DNA from: an uncultured Altererythrobacter sp.
GTDB lineage: Bacteria; Pseudomonadota; Alphaproteobacteria; Sphingomonadales; Sphingomonadaceae
NCBI GenBank assembly: GCA_947492235.1
Contig: CANLLZ010000001.1
Span: 1,116,001-1,180,000 of the forward strand
DNA: 64,000 nucleotides
Direction of reading: 5' to 3'
Below the pieces are notes generated by a model. That model searched no databases and was not told the DNA's origin. It was given only the letters and a program-made list of their open reading frames with translations. A program made the position numbers and the translations under genes. Below are positions 37,940 to 48,186 of the stretch, piece by piece (the first letter of the stretch is position 1; every line of letters begins with the position of its first letter).

Positions 37940-38778
37940 GGTCTGGATGTAGCAACGGGGCGTCGGTTCGCAAGGCTGGGCACTTGCGCCCGCACCTGCG
38001 CAATCCGCTCCGGATCGATCTCCGCAAAGCCGAGCCTGGGCCCTTCCCCGCCGAGATCAATGAGCACCTCGCCCCACGGATCTACAACCAGCGAATGCCC
38101 GTAGGTCTCGCGTCCGTCAGCATGTTTGCCAACTTGCGCGGCCCCCACGACATAGGCGCTGGCTTCGATGGCCCGCGCACGTTGCATCACATGCCAATGC
38201 GCCTTGCCCGTCGGCACGGTGAAGGCGGCGGGTATCGCGATAATGTCGCACAGCGCCCGGCCCAGCTCCTCGAACAATGCCGGGAAGCGAATATCGTAGC
38301 AAACCGTCAGCCCCAGTGTGCCCGCAGGCGTAGAAGCAACGGCAATATCGGAACCCGCCTGATAGGCATTGGATTCGCGCCAGCTTTCCCCGCTCGCCAG
38401 ATCGACATCGAACATGTGCATCTTGTCATAGCGCGCCGCGATCTTGCCCGCATCGTCGATCAGCAGCGAACGGTTGACCCACAATCCGTCCTGCTCGCCT
38501 TTCAAAGCGAGCGAACCGATGGCGATCCAGATGCCGTGGCGGGCCGCCGCTTCACGGGCGCTCGCTAATGTAGGATCGTCGGCTTCGGCGACGATGGATG
38601 CGGCTGCCCGTTTCCGGTCACGGTCCAACAGGCCCGTCATCTCCGGGGTGAACAGCATAGCCGCCCCTTCGCCCGCTGCCTGCTCGACCTGACTGGTCAA
38701 CTCGGCGGCATTGGCAGCCGGATCGATACCGGTCTGCATCTGGGCAACCGCGATACGGGTCGGGGCCGACTGCTCCAT
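37936..38778 (-). CDS. Nitrilase-superfamily carbon-nitrogen hydrolase (Nit1/deaminated glutathione amidase-like)
   Basis: A 280-residue amidase with the catalytic triad E46 (LFTPEMTG), K119 (RYDKMHMFD) and C160 (LTVCYDIRFP). The RYDKMHMFD and TVPTGKAHWHVMQRARAIE segments match the Nit1/YafV-like group that hydrolyses deaminated glutathione. The grxC neighbour, overlapping by 1 bp, fits a thiol-metabolism context. Substrate assignment is by family. Confidence 0.9.
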   Translation of the reverse strand: MEQSAPTRIAVAQMQTGIDPAANAAELTSQVEQAAGEGAAMLFTPEMTGLLDRDRKRAAASIVAEADDPTLASAREAAARHGIWIAIGSLALKGEQDGLWVNRSLLIDDAGKIAARYDKMHMFDVDLASGESWRESNAYQAGSDIAVASTPAGTLGLTVCYDIRFPALFEELGRALCDIIAIPAAFTVPTGKAHWHVMQRARAIEASAYVVGAAQVGKHADGRETYGHSLVVDPWGEVLIDLGGEGPRLGFAEIDPERIAQVRAQVPSLANRRPVATSRP

Positions 38779-39041
38779 CAGCCAGCCAGCAGGGCGTCGA
38801 GCTTGCCCTCGCGCTCCAGCGCGGCCAATTCGTCCGAACCGCCGACATGCGTATCACCGACAAAAATCTGCGGAACGGTGCGTGCGCCCGGTGCGCGTGC
38901 TTGCATTTCATCCCGCTTGGGTCCGCCCATGGTGATGTCGAATTCCTCATACGCCACCCCCTTTTCATCCAGCAGGCGTTTCGCGCGGAAGCAGTATCCG
39001 CAGCCAAACTTGGTGTAGATATCAACCTTGGGCGTTGTCAT
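38778..39041 (-). CDS. grxC: Glutaredoxin 3 (GrxC)
   Basis: An 87-residue glutaredoxin with active site CGYC, TVPQIFVG (cis-Pro) and VGGSDELAAL for glutathione binding, which reduces protein disulfides with glutathione. Two in-frame ATGs are close (39047 and 39041); 39041 is preferred because AAAAGG is then at 8 nt. The stop overlaps the downstream amidase start by 1 bp, so the three genes grxC, amidase and DUF1178 form one operon. Confidence 0.95.
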   Translation of the reverse strand: MTTPKVDIYTKFGCGYCFRAKRLLDEKGVAYEEFDITMGGPKRDEMQARAPGARTVPQIFVGDTHVGGSDELAALEREGKLDALLAG

Positions 39042-39071
39042 ATTCATTGCCTTTTCAATCGTTTGGCAGGT

Positions 39072-39101
39072 CTTGAAACCTGCGTTTGCAAACCCATATA
39101 T
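39072..39101 (+). promoter_or_regulatory. Sigma-32 (RpoH) heat-shock promoter of hsp20
   Basis: CTTGAAA (39072-39078) and CCCATATAT (39093-39101) separated by 14 bp match the RpoH consensus closely. Transcription would start near 39108, giving a leader of about 95 nt before the hsp20 ATG. Confidence 0.75.
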
Positions 39102-39144
39102 TTGCCACCGGGCGGTGCCACAACGGGCCGCTTGTTTATCGTAA

Positions 39145-39197
39145 CGGATGCCGCGCCTAGCGGGTCCGGTAAATCATTCGAATTGCTCACAGGAGAG
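39145..39197 (+). ncRNA. ROSE-like RNA thermometer in the hsp20 5' leader
   Basis: Two hairpins lie in the leader. The first (39145-39168) has stems CGGA/TCCG and CCGC/GCGG. The second (39183-39197) pairs TTGCTC with GAGAG across an ACAG loop with a bulged G, covering the Shine-Dalgarno AGGAG. The UUGCU motif opposite the ribosome site is the hallmark of ROSE elements in alphaproteobacterial small heat-shock genes. The folding was done by eye. Confidence 0.55.
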
Positions 39198-39202
39198 TTT
39201 GT

Positions 39203-39688
39203 ATGTCACGTTTTGATTTCACCCCCTATCGCCGCAGCACCGTCGGTTTTGACCGGCTGTTCGATGTTCTGGAAAACCAGCACCGTGCCGGCGGGGGCGA
39301 CAATTACCCCCCTTTCAATATCGAGAAGCGCGGCGATGACGATTATCGCATCACACTGGCGATTGCCGGTTTCCGCTCCGAAGATCTCGACATTACCGCT
39401 CAGCAGAACCTGCTGACCGTGATCGGCCGTAAGCGCGAAGACAATCCCGAAGGCGAAATGCTGCATGTCGGCATTGCCAATCGCGGGTTCGAGCGCCGGT
39501 TTGAACTGGCCGACTATGTTCGGGTCCAGAGCGCCGATCTGGCCGATGGCCTGCTGACGGTCGATCTGGTGCGCGAAGTGCCGGAAGCGATGAAGCCGAA
39601 GAAGATTGCCGTGAACGGCCAGCCCTCGCTGTCGATTGTCGATAGCGAAGATGGCGAGAAAGACGGCCGCGCAACCGACGCCGCCTGA
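39203..39688 (+). CDS. Small heat-shock protein, Hsp20/IbpA family
   Basis: A 161-residue ATP-independent holdase. The alpha-crystallin domain spans about 35-125: NYPPFNIEKRGDDDYRITLAIAGF, GFERRFELADYVRVQSADLADGLLTVDLVREVPEAMKPKKI. The N-terminus (FDFTPYRRSTVGFDRLFDVLE) is of the IbpA class. ATG 39203 follows AGGAGAG at 5-6 nt. Expression is predicted to be heat-induced at transcription and translation through the upstream elements, and a hairpin follows the gene. Confidence 0.95.
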   Translation: MSRFDFTPYRRSTVGFDRLFDVLENQHRAGGGDNYPPFNIEKRGDDDYRITLAIAGFRSEDLDITAQQNLLTVIGRKREDNPEGEMLHVGIANRGFERRFELADYVRVQSADLADGLLTVDLVREVPEAMKPKKIAVNGQPSLSIVDSEDGEKDGRATDAA

Positions 39689-39712
39689 TCCGGCAACCTT
39701 CTGCTGAAATGT

Positions 39713-39750
39713 TTGGCCCGCCCCGCTCAGTCAGCGGTGGTGGGCCAATT
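39713..39750 (+). terminator. Hairpin terminator after hsp20
   Basis: The outer stem TTGGCCC/GGGCCAA (39713-39719 with 39742-39748) and an inner stem around CGCT/AGCG give a long hairpin 25 bp after the hsp20 stop, followed by a short T stretch. The T-run is weak, so it may be bidirectional or partial. Confidence 0.55.
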
Positions 39751-39793
39751 TGTGTGCGCTGACCGCCAAAGAAGATCGCGCCAGATACAGTAA

Positions 39794-39878
39794 GGGGCAG
39801 ACTCCGGGATGGGAGTCTGCCCCGCGGCGCAATGCCGCCCTATCGAATTCTGGCCATCCGGGTCGCAGAAGATGGCCA
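39794..39878. ncRNA. Candidate structured RNA between hsp20 and pyrG
   Basis: Within the 336-bp gene-free stretch 39689-40024, three consecutive hairpins occur: a perfect 12-bp stem (39794-39805 with 39812-39823, 6-nt loop), a 5-bp GCGGC/GCCGC stem (39824-39828 with 39834-39838), and TGGCCAT/ATGGCCA (39851-39857 with 39872-39878). There is no T-run after the first, so it is not a simple terminator. I recognise no known RNA family. Beyond 39878 I see nothing clear. Confidence 0.35.
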
Positions 39879-40024
39879 ACGTCCGACAAGCTCTAATTCT
39901 GGTGAGGAAGCGTCCCTGTCATCCCTCGCTCAGCGCTGGCCCTACGAACCTCCACTGATTGCAAAGGTAACTACATGAAAGGATGTGTCGCGGTATTGTA
40001 TGGACGCGACATTCTCAAAAAAAG

Positions 40025-41659
<1,635 letters not shown>

Positions 41660-41752
41660 GGGAGGAAAGCCTTAAGCGCCTGCGTGGATTCGGGGCAAGC
41701 GAAATGGGGCGAGCCTCGCAGGCTCATCCACATTAATTTGGGAATGAGTGGT

Positions 41753-42145
41753 TTATTCGGTCGCGCCGGCCAGCGGATCGTCGGATGCCGCCGGAGCCGC
41801 GTCTGCTGCAGCAGCCGCATCCCCATCTGCAGTGCCCGCGTCGACCGCGCCGCCCGCGGCCAGTGGATCTTCGTTCGCGGTAACGGTGCGGTCCAGCGTC
41901 GATTCGATTTCGTCACCGCCCGACAGGTCGACCGCCAATGCGGCCAGCGCAATCGAGAGGACCACGAACAGAATGGCCAGAATGCGCGTCGTGCGTGTCA
42001 GGAAGTCAGCTGCACCGCGTGCGCTCATCATACCGCCGGGCGATCCGCCAATACCAAGCCCGCCCCCTTCGGAACGCTGCATGAGGATCACCCCGACAAG
42101 GGCTGCGGCCACGATGGCCTGAACGACGGTCAGAAAGAGAAACAT
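41753..42145 (-). CDS. secG: Preprotein translocase subunit SecG
   Basis: A 130-residue two-TM protein: FLFLTVVQAIVAAALVGVILMQ, the conserved cytoplasmic loop RSEGGGLGIGGSPGGMMSARG, and ILAILFVVLSIALAALAVDL. A long acidic/Ala tail follows, as in other sphingomonads. It stimulates SecYEG export. ATG 42145 is preferred over a GTG at 42157 by distance from AAAGG. It lies between tpiA and pyrG on the same strand. Confidence 0.93.
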   Translation of the reverse strand: MFLFLTVVQAIVAAALVGVILMQRSEGGGLGIGGSPGGMMSARGAADFLTRTTRILAILFVVLSIALAALAVDLSGGDEIESTLDRTVTANEDPLAAGGAVDAGTADGDAAAAADAAPAASDDPLAGATE

Positions 42146-42290
42146 GGAATAGTGCACCTTTACCGGCGAAGTGCCGTGCGTAGGCAGCGCATTTAGGCGC
42201 TGGGGGGCCGTAAGCCAAGGGGGCTTGGTCGAAGACGGGCGGAAGACAGATTTGCGGGCAGAGCTTTGGCGCCCCGCCCGCCGATCCGGA

Positions 42291-43055
42291 TTACTGCTCC
42301 TCGATCTCGCCGGCGGCCAGAGCGATGTTCATGAAGCTGTCCGCAGAAAGGCTGGCTCCACCCACAAGCGCTCCACCAACATGCGGCACTGCGAGGATTT
42401 CGCGGGCATTCTCCGGCTTGACCGATCCGCCATACAAGATGCGCATCCCATCAGCCGCTTCCTCGCCGAAGCGGGCTTTCAGAAACGCGTAGATCGCGCC
42501 GTGCATCGCCTCGATATCCTCGACGGTAGCAACCCGTCCGGTGCCGATTGCCCAGATGGGCTCGTAAGCGACGGTCAGACGCTCGCCGGCATCGTCCAGC
42601 TTTTCGGGCAAGGACGCACGCAGCTGATCGAGAACATATTTCTCCGCATCGCCGGCAACCCGCACATCTTCCGGCTCACCGCAGCAGATGATGGCATTGA
42701 TCCCGGCATTCAGCGCGGCGTGCAGCTTGGCCAGCACCATCGCGCTGTCTTCGCCGTGGTTTTGCCGCCGCTCGCTGTGGCCCAGAATGACGAATTTCGC
42801 CCCGGCATCCGAAACCATAGTGGCCGAGATATCGCCGGTATGGGCGCCATCTTCACCCGGGTGGCAATCCTGCGCTCCGACACCGATTTGCTCGGCCTCT
42901 TTATGCACCGCGTGGATCAGCGTGAATGGCGGTGCAACGGCGACCTCCACCTTCATATAACGCTGCGCGGCACGGTCGATCGTGCGCGCTTCCGACAGCA
43001 TTGCGCGGGTGCCGTTCATCTTCCAGTTCCCGACGATATAGGGTCGGTTGCTCAT
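42291..43055 (-). CDS. tpiA: Triosephosphate isomerase
   Basis: A 254-residue glycolytic TIM barrel interconverting DHAP and glyceraldehyde 3-phosphate. The N-terminal VGNWKMNGT with catalytic Lys, the electrophilic His in FVILGHSERR, the catalytic base in VAYEPIWAIGTG, and the phosphate-binding ILYGGSVKPENA and GALVGGASL are all intact. It is first of the tpiA-secG-pyrG set and divergent from ppiD. Confidence 0.97.
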   Translation of the reverse strand: MSNRPYIVGNWKMNGTRAMLSEARTIDRAAQRYMKVEVAVAPPFTLIHAVHKEAEQIGVGAQDCHPGEDGAHTGDISATMVSDAGAKFVILGHSERRQNHGEDSAMVLAKLHAALNAGINAIICCGEPEDVRVAGDAEKYVLDQLRASLPEKLDDAGERLTVAYEPIWAIGTGRVATVEDIEAMHGAIYAFLKARFGEEAADGMRILYGGSVKPENAREILAVPHVGGALVGGASLSADSFMNIALAAGEIEEQ

Positions 43056-43251
43056 GGGAATATCCTGATAAAACTTTGTCTACCGCCTCTTAGACGGTGG
43101 GGGGACCGGTCCGCTAGCCGAGCGGGCGCGATAGGTCAAAACCCTTTCCGACCTGTTGCGGCAAGGTCGCAGCCCCTATAGAGGCTGGCGCAACACACCG
43201 GTTCTGCATGCAGGGCCAGCCTCCACTGTCTATCCCCGGATTACCGCCCAG

Positions 43252-45186
43252 ATGATCACTGCTTTCCAACGATTTTTTAAGTCCAAGATCGGTCTTGGCC
43301 TGACCATGGCGTTCCTGCTGCTGATCGGTGTAGCGTTTGCCAGCATGGATGTTTCGTCCACAGGTTCGCTCGGCGGTCTGTCTGGCGAAAGCAATGTGGC
43401 GGTTGTTGGCGATGAAAAAGTGAGCGCGCTGGATTTGAGCCAGGCGGCCACCAATGCGCTGGATCAGGTGCGGCAGAACAATCCCACCATCTCCATGCCC
43501 GCCTTCATCGCGGAAGGCGGTCTGGAAAATGTGCTCGACACGGTGCTGGACCGGACGGCAATCGCCGAATTTGGCCGCAAATACGGCCTGCGCGCCGGCG
43601 ACAATCTGGTGAACAGCGAAATCCGCCGCATTCCGGCATTTCGCGGGCCGGACGGGAATTTCAGTGAAGACGCCTATCGCGGGGCTCTGCAGCAGCAGGG
43701 GCTGAGCGATGTCGGCGTGCGGGACGATCTGGCGCAAGGCTTGCTCGCCCAGCAGGTGATGGTGCCCGTCGCCTTCGGGACCCAGCTGCCCGACAAGCTG
43801 ACGAGCCGCTATGCCGCCCTCTTCAAGGAGCGGCGCACAGGGACGTTGGGCCTGTTGCCCAGTGCTCTTTTCGCCCCAGAAGAAGACGCTACGGACGCGC
43901 AGCTGAAGGAATATTACGACGCCAATCGCAGCGACTATATCCGCCCCGAGCGGCGGGTGCTGCGCTACGCGACATTCGGGCTGGATGCGCTGGGCGACCG
44001 CGCGGAGCCGACCGAAGAAGAGCTGCGCGCACGCTATGCGGAGAACAGCTCGGTCTACGCGGCCAGCGAGGACCGGACATTCACGCAGGTTATCGTGCCC
44101 ACGCAGCAGGCTGCCAATGCCATTCGCAACCGGGTCAATGCCGGCGGCACTCTGGCCGCCGCCGCCCGCGAGGCCGGGCTGGATACCGCGCAGATCGGAC
44201 CGGTGTCGCGCGGTGATTTTGCCCGCCAGACCTCGCCTGCTGTGGCTCAGGCCTCGTTCGAGACTGCCAATGGCGAAATCGCCGAACCAGCGCGCAGCGG
44301 CCTTGGCTGGCATGTCGTGCAAGTCAACAACATCACCAGCGTGGGGGGCCGCAGCTTCGAGCAGGCACGCGGAGAAATTCTCGAGAGCCTGCGCACCGAA
44401 AAACGGCGCCGGGTGATCAACGAGATGGCCGCATCATTCGAAGAGCGGCTGGCCGATGGCGAGTCGCTGGGCGATGTCACCGACGAGCTGGACGTCGAAA
44501 TCACGACCACGCAGCCCGTCACGGCCGCCGGTCTGGTCTACGGCACGCGCGACCAGCAGGTGGCCGAGATACTGCGCCCAGTGCTCGCAACCGCTTTCCA
44601 GATGGAAGAAGGCGAACCGCAATTGGCCGAGGCCGTGCCGGGTGAAACCTTCCTGCTGTTCGAAACAAGCACCATCACGCCGTCCGCCACCGCGCCTCTC
44701 GCGGAGATCGAGAACGAGGTGAAAGCGGCCTGGAAAATGTCGCGCGGCTCTATTGCGGCAAAGGCGGCGGCCGACCGTATCCTGGAAAGGATAGAAGGCG
44801 GAACCACTCCAGCAGCCGCTTTCGCAGCCGAGGAAGTCAGCCTCCCCCGCCCCGATCCAATCAACATTACCCGCGAGGAATTGCTGCAAAGCGGCCAGCG
44901 GGTCATTCCGCCTCTGGCACTGTTCTTCTCCATGGCCGAGGGATCGACCAAGCGGCTGGAAGCAGAGAATGACGCGGGCTGGTTTATTGTCGGACTGGAT
45001 GACATTGAGGCCGGTCTGATCGCCAGCGACGATCCGCTGTTCGCGCAGGCAAAGGCGCAATTTTCGCAGACACTGGGCAGCGAATACACCGCCCAGTTTA
45101 TTGCGGCGGTCCGCACCGATGTCGGCGTGGAGACCAATGACGAGGCTGTGGCCGCATTGCGCCGCCAGCTTCTCGGCAACAATTAG
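43252..45186 (+). CDS. ppiD: PpiD-like membrane-anchored peptidyl-prolyl isomerase (SurA_N/parvulin)
   Basis: A 644-residue periplasmic folding factor anchored by one N-terminal TM helix (KIGLGLTMAFLLLIGVAFASMDV). A SurA/PpiD-type chaperone region precedes a parvulin domain (about 250-365, EDRTFTQVIVPTQQAANAI to GLGWHVVQVNNITSVGGRSFEQAR), and a second degenerate repeat follows. ATG 43252 matches the family start. It is immediately upstream of trpE (15 bp), a typical alphaproteobacterial arrangement. Confidence 0.9.
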   Translation: MITAFQRFFKSKIGLGLTMAFLLLIGVAFASMDVSSTGSLGGLSGESNVAVVGDEKVSALDLSQAATNALDQVRQNNPTISMPAFIAEGGLENVLDTVLDRTAIAEFGRKYGLRAGDNLVNSEIRRIPAFRGPDGNFSEDAYRGALQQQGLSDVGVRDDLAQGLLAQQVMVPVAFGTQLPDKLTSRYAALFKERRTGTLGLLPSALFAPEEDATDAQLKEYYDANRSDYIRPERRVLRYATFGLDALGDRAEPTEEELRARYAENSSVYAASEDRTFTQVIVPTQQAANAIRNRVNAGGTLAAAAREAGLDTAQIGPVSRGDFARQTSPAVAQASFETANGEIAEPARSGLGWHVVQVNNITSVGGRSFEQARGEILESLRTEKRRRVINEMAASFEERLADGESLGDVTDELDVEITTTQPVTAAGLVYGTRDQQVAEILRPVLATAFQMEEGEPQLAEAVPGETFLLFETSTITPSATAPLAEIENEVKAAWKMSRGSIAAKAAADRILERIEGGTTPAAAFAAEEVSLPRPDPINITREELLQSGQRVIPPLALFFSMAEGSTKRLEAENDAGWFIVGLDDIEAGLIASDDPLFAQAKAQFSQTLGSEYTAQFIAAVRTDVGVETNDEAVAALRRQLLGNN

Positions 45187-45201
45187 AGCGCCAACAGGGC
45201 T

Positions 45202-46716
45202 GTGACGCCTGCCGGCATCTCCAACGCAGAGAATGCGCGCGCCTTGCTGGAGAACGGCAAGGCCGCGCTGGTGTGGCGCGAATTGGTGGCGGACACCGAA
45301 ACGCCGGTCGGCGCAGCGCTCAAGTTGATGGAGCCGGGACGCGGGGATTTCCTGCTGGAATCGGTCGAAGGCGGCGAAGTGCGCGGGCGCTACAGCCTGT
45401 TGGGGATCGATCCCGATCTGGTGTTCCGCTCCGATACGGACGGGGCCGCGATCAATCGCCAATGGCAGCGCGACAGGCTGGCGTTCGAGCCTGACACAAG
45501 CAAACCGACCGATGCCTTGCGCGCGCTGATCGATAGCAGCCGCATCGACGTGCCCGAAGGCCTGCCGCCCGCGCTGGCCTGCGTGGTCGGTTACTTCTCC
45601 TACGAGACAATCGGGATGGTCGAGGATGTTCCGCGTGCCGGAGCACCGGGCCTTGGCCTGCCCGACATGGTCTTCACCCGCCCCACCCTGTTGCTGGTGT
45701 TTGATTCCCTGTCCGACCGGCTGTTCTGCATCGCGCCACTCTGGCCATCGGCGGCCGCGCCCGATGCCACGCTGGAACAGGCGGGCGAGCGGATCGACGA
45801 GGCATTGCGGAAGTTGGGCGAAGCGGTGCCATCCAGCGCCAAGCTCAGCGATTTGCCCGAAATGGAACCAGTCCACGCTATGGCTGGCGATGACTACGCG
45901 GCGATGGTTGCGCAGGCGAAGGACTACATCGTTGCGGGCGACATCTTTCAGGTCGTGCTGTCCCAGCGCTTCTCCTGCCCCTTCCCGCTGCCTCCTTTGG
46001 CGCTTTACCGCGCATTGCGCCGGGTAAATCCCTCGCCCTTCCTTTACCTGCTGGATCTGCCCGGATTTGCCGTCGTCGGCTCCAGCCCCGAGATCCTCGT
46101 CCGCTTGCGCGAAAACGAAGTCACCATCCGCCCGATTGCCGGGACACGGCCGCGCGGAGCAACGCGAAACGAAGACGAAGCCAATGAGCGCAGCCTGCTG
46201 GCCGACCCGAAAGAACGCGCAGAACATCTGATGCTGCTCGATCTGGGCCGGAATGATGTGGGCCGGGTGGCGAAGCGCGGCAGCGTGACCGTCACAGACA
46301 GTTTCACGGTCGAACGTTATAGCCATGTAATGCACATCGTCAGCAACGTCACAGGGCAGCTCGATCCCGAGCGGGACGCACTGGATGCCCTCTTCGCAGG
46401 CTTCCCCGCAGGCACCGTCAGCGGCGCGCCAAAGGTGCGGGCATGCGAAATTATCGCCGAATTGGAGAATGATGCACGCGGCCCTTATGCGGGCGGGGTC
46501 GGTTACTTTGCGCCCGATGGCAGCTTCGACAGCTGCATCGTCCTGCGCACCGCTGTGGTGAAGGACGGCACGATGCATGTGCAAGCCGGCGCGGGAATAG
46601 TTGCAGACAGCGATCCCGCCTCCGAACAGCGCGAATGCGAGGCCAAGGCAGGTGCCTTGTTCGCCGCCGCTCGTGAGGCGGCGCGGGTCGCGAGCGAGCC
46701 GGGGTTTGGGCAATGA
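45202..46716 (+). CDS. trpE: Anthranilate synthase component I
   Basis: A 504-residue enzyme making anthranilate from chorismate. The N-terminal LLESVEGGEVRGRYSLLG contains the LLES tryptophan-feedback site. The chorismate-binding part has IAGTRPRGATRNEDEANE, LLDLGRNDVGRVA, FPAGTVSGAPKVRACEII and VQAGAGIVADSDPASE. The start is GTG 45202. Its stop overlaps the next gene, an unusual glycosidase-like lipoprotein, by 4 bp (ATGA). Confidence 0.97.
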   Translation: MTPAGISNAENARALLENGKAALVWRELVADTETPVGAALKLMEPGRGDFLLESVEGGEVRGRYSLLGIDPDLVFRSDTDGAAINRQWQRDRLAFEPDTSKPTDALRALIDSSRIDVPEGLPPALACVVGYFSYETIGMVEDVPRAGAPGLGLPDMVFTRPTLLLVFDSLSDRLFCIAPLWPSAAAPDATLEQAGERIDEALRKLGEAVPSSAKLSDLPEMEPVHAMAGDDYAAMVAQAKDYIVAGDIFQVVLSQRFSCPFPLPPLALYRALRRVNPSPFLYLLDLPGFAVVGSSPEILVRLRENEVTIRPIAGTRPRGATRNEDEANERSLLADPKERAEHLMLLDLGRNDVGRVAKRGSVTVTDSFTVERYSHVMHIVSNVTGQLDPERDALDALFAGFPAGTVSGAPKVRACEIIAELENDARGPYAGGVGYFAPDGSFDSCIVLRTAVVKDGTMHVQAGAGIVADSDPASEQRECEAKAGALFAAAREAARVASEPGFGQ

Positions 46717-47573
46717 GGAAGCGCGCAACATCAACCGTCGCTGTAGTTCTTGCGCTCGTCCTCTCGGCATGCGGCGACCAAACCGAAGGCGAGCCGGTCA
46801 CCCGCACCGAAATCGGCTCCGGCGTCAACACCGCGCAGGCAGCGAATGACGAGGTAGACGCTCCTGCAGCGCCAGAAGCAACTCCCGATTCTGACCCCGC
46901 GTCGCCATGCCAGCGGGTCGCCTATAAAGGCGCAACCCTGACGCATTGTATTGCCGATCCAAAGAACCACCGCGTCACGATGGTTCTAGGTCCAAAGGGC
47001 GCATATTTTCGCTCGTTCTCGGCCCTGTCCTCGGCCCGGGGAGGCAGTGCGCAGCCGGTCGCCTTTGCGGTCAATGGCGGCATGTTCGACGAAGCTGGCG
47101 CGCCCGTGGGTTACTACGTCGAAAACGGCGAACGGCGGCGCGAACTGAACCGCGCGGACGGCCCCGGCAATTTCCATATGAAGCCTAACGGGGTCTTCTA
47201 CGGCACCGACACTGCATGGCGCGTGCGGACAACCGAAGATTTCTACGCCAAGGTCAGCGACCGGCCCCGCTTCGGGACGCAATCGGGCCCGATGCTGCTG
47301 ATCGACGGGCAGATGCATCCGGAATTTCAGGAGGATGGCCCGTCGAAAATGGTGCGCAACGGCGTCGGCGTCGATCCGCAGGGCCGCGCGCATTTTGTCC
47401 AGTCCAATGGGGGGATCAGCTTCGGGCTGTTTGCGGCATTTTTCCGCGATGTCGCGCAGACACCCAATGCGCTGTATCTCGATGGCAATGTCTCGGCCCT
47501 TTGGGTCCCGGCCGAGAACCGAATGGACGCAACCGTGCCTTTAGGCCCCTTGATCGTGGTCGAGAAACGGTAG
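46713..47573 (+). CDS. Phosphodiester glycosidase-family (NAGPA/DUF2233) lipoprotein
   Basis: A 286-residue lipoprotein: signal peptide with lipobox LSAC (Cys about residue 20), an acidic Pro/Ala/Asp linker, then the phosphodiester-glycosidase domain with [66 protein letters not shown] and [11 protein letters not shown]. The enzyme family cleaves sugar-phosphodiester or peptidoglycan-linked bonds. It is wedged between trpE and trpG with a 4-bp overlap to trpE, so it is translated with the tryptophan operon. Confidence 0.85.
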   Translation: MRKRATSTVAVVLALVLSACGDQTEGEPVTRTEIGSGVNTAQAANDEVDAPAAPEATPDSDPASPCQRVAYKGATLTHCIADPKNHRVTMVLGPKGAYFRSFSALSSARGGSAQPVAFAVNGGMFDEAGAPVGYYVENGERRRELNRADGPGNFHMKPNGVFYGTDTAWRVRTTEDFYAKVSDRPRFGTQSGPMLLIDGQMHPEFQEDGPSKMVRNGVGVDPQGRAHFVQSNGGISFGLFAAFFRDVAQTPNALYLDGNVSALWVPAENRMDATVPLGPLIVVEKR

Positions 47574-47586
47574 AGGCGCGGCAAGC

Positions 47587-48186
47587 ATGATCCTGGTCAT
47601 CGACAATTACGACAGCTTCACCTTCAATCTGGTCCATTATTTGATGGAGCTGGGCGCAGATGTGCGGGTTGAGCGGAACGATGCCCTATCCGCCAAAGAA
47701 GCCATGGCTTTAGGCTCAAAAGGCGTGCTGATCTCACCCGGCCCCTGCACGCCTTCGGAAGCGGGCATCAGTCTCGACATGGTGGCTGCCTGTGCCGATG
47801 CGGCATTGCCGCTGCTGGGCGTCTGTCTGGGCCACCAATCCATCGGTCAGCATTTTGGCGGGCGCGTTGTGCGCGGCGGCTTGATGCACGGAAAGACCAG
47901 CGCTGTGGACCATGCCGGAACCGGCGTATTCAGCGGTCTGCCCACCCCCTTTACCGCCACCCGCTATCACTCGCTGGTCGTGGAAGACGTTCCGAGCGCG
48001 CTGCAGGTCAACGCAACTAGTGAAACGCCCGGTCTCGATGGCACCAGCGTCATGGGCTTCCGCCATCAAGACCTCCCCATTCACGGCGTGCAATTCCATC
48101 CCGAGAGCATTGCGACCGAGCACGGCCATGACCTGCTCGCCAACTTCATGAAACTGTGCGGCCTGACGCCGGAGGAACGCCCATGA
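47587..48186 (+). CDS. trpG: Anthranilate synthase component II (glutamine amidotransferase)
   Basis: A 199-residue class I amidotransferase that supplies ammonia to TrpE. The triad Cys is in [12 protein letters not shown], and His/Glu in [14 protein letters not shown]. The opening [18 protein letters not shown] is the TrpG/PabA signature; a shared amphibolic TrpG/PabA role is possible, but the operon position supports TrpG. It overlaps trpD by 4 bp (ATGA) and follows the lipoprotein gene by 13 bp. Confidence 0.96.
   Translation: MILVIDNYDSFTFNLVHYLMELGADVRVERNDALSAKEAMALGSKGVLISPGPCTPSEAGISLDMVAACADAALPLLGVCLGHQSIGQHFGGRVVRGGLMHGKTSAVDHAGTGVFSGLPTPFTATRYHSLVVEDVPSALQVNATSETPGLDGTSVMGFRHQDLPIHGVQFHPESIATEHGHDLLANFMKLCGLTPEERP

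Noticed and set aside
39713-40024. tmRNA, SRP RNA or RNase P RNA in the hsp20-pyrG spacer
   Set aside because: None of the diagnostic sequences (tmRNA acceptor end with CCA, SRP tetraloop region, RNase P core) could be recognised.
44434-46770. 778-codon minus-strand ORF across ppiD and trpE
   Set aside because: It is antisense to two well-supported genes, and its composition (His/Gln/Gly/Arg-rich) is typical of mirrored codons in GC-rich DNA.
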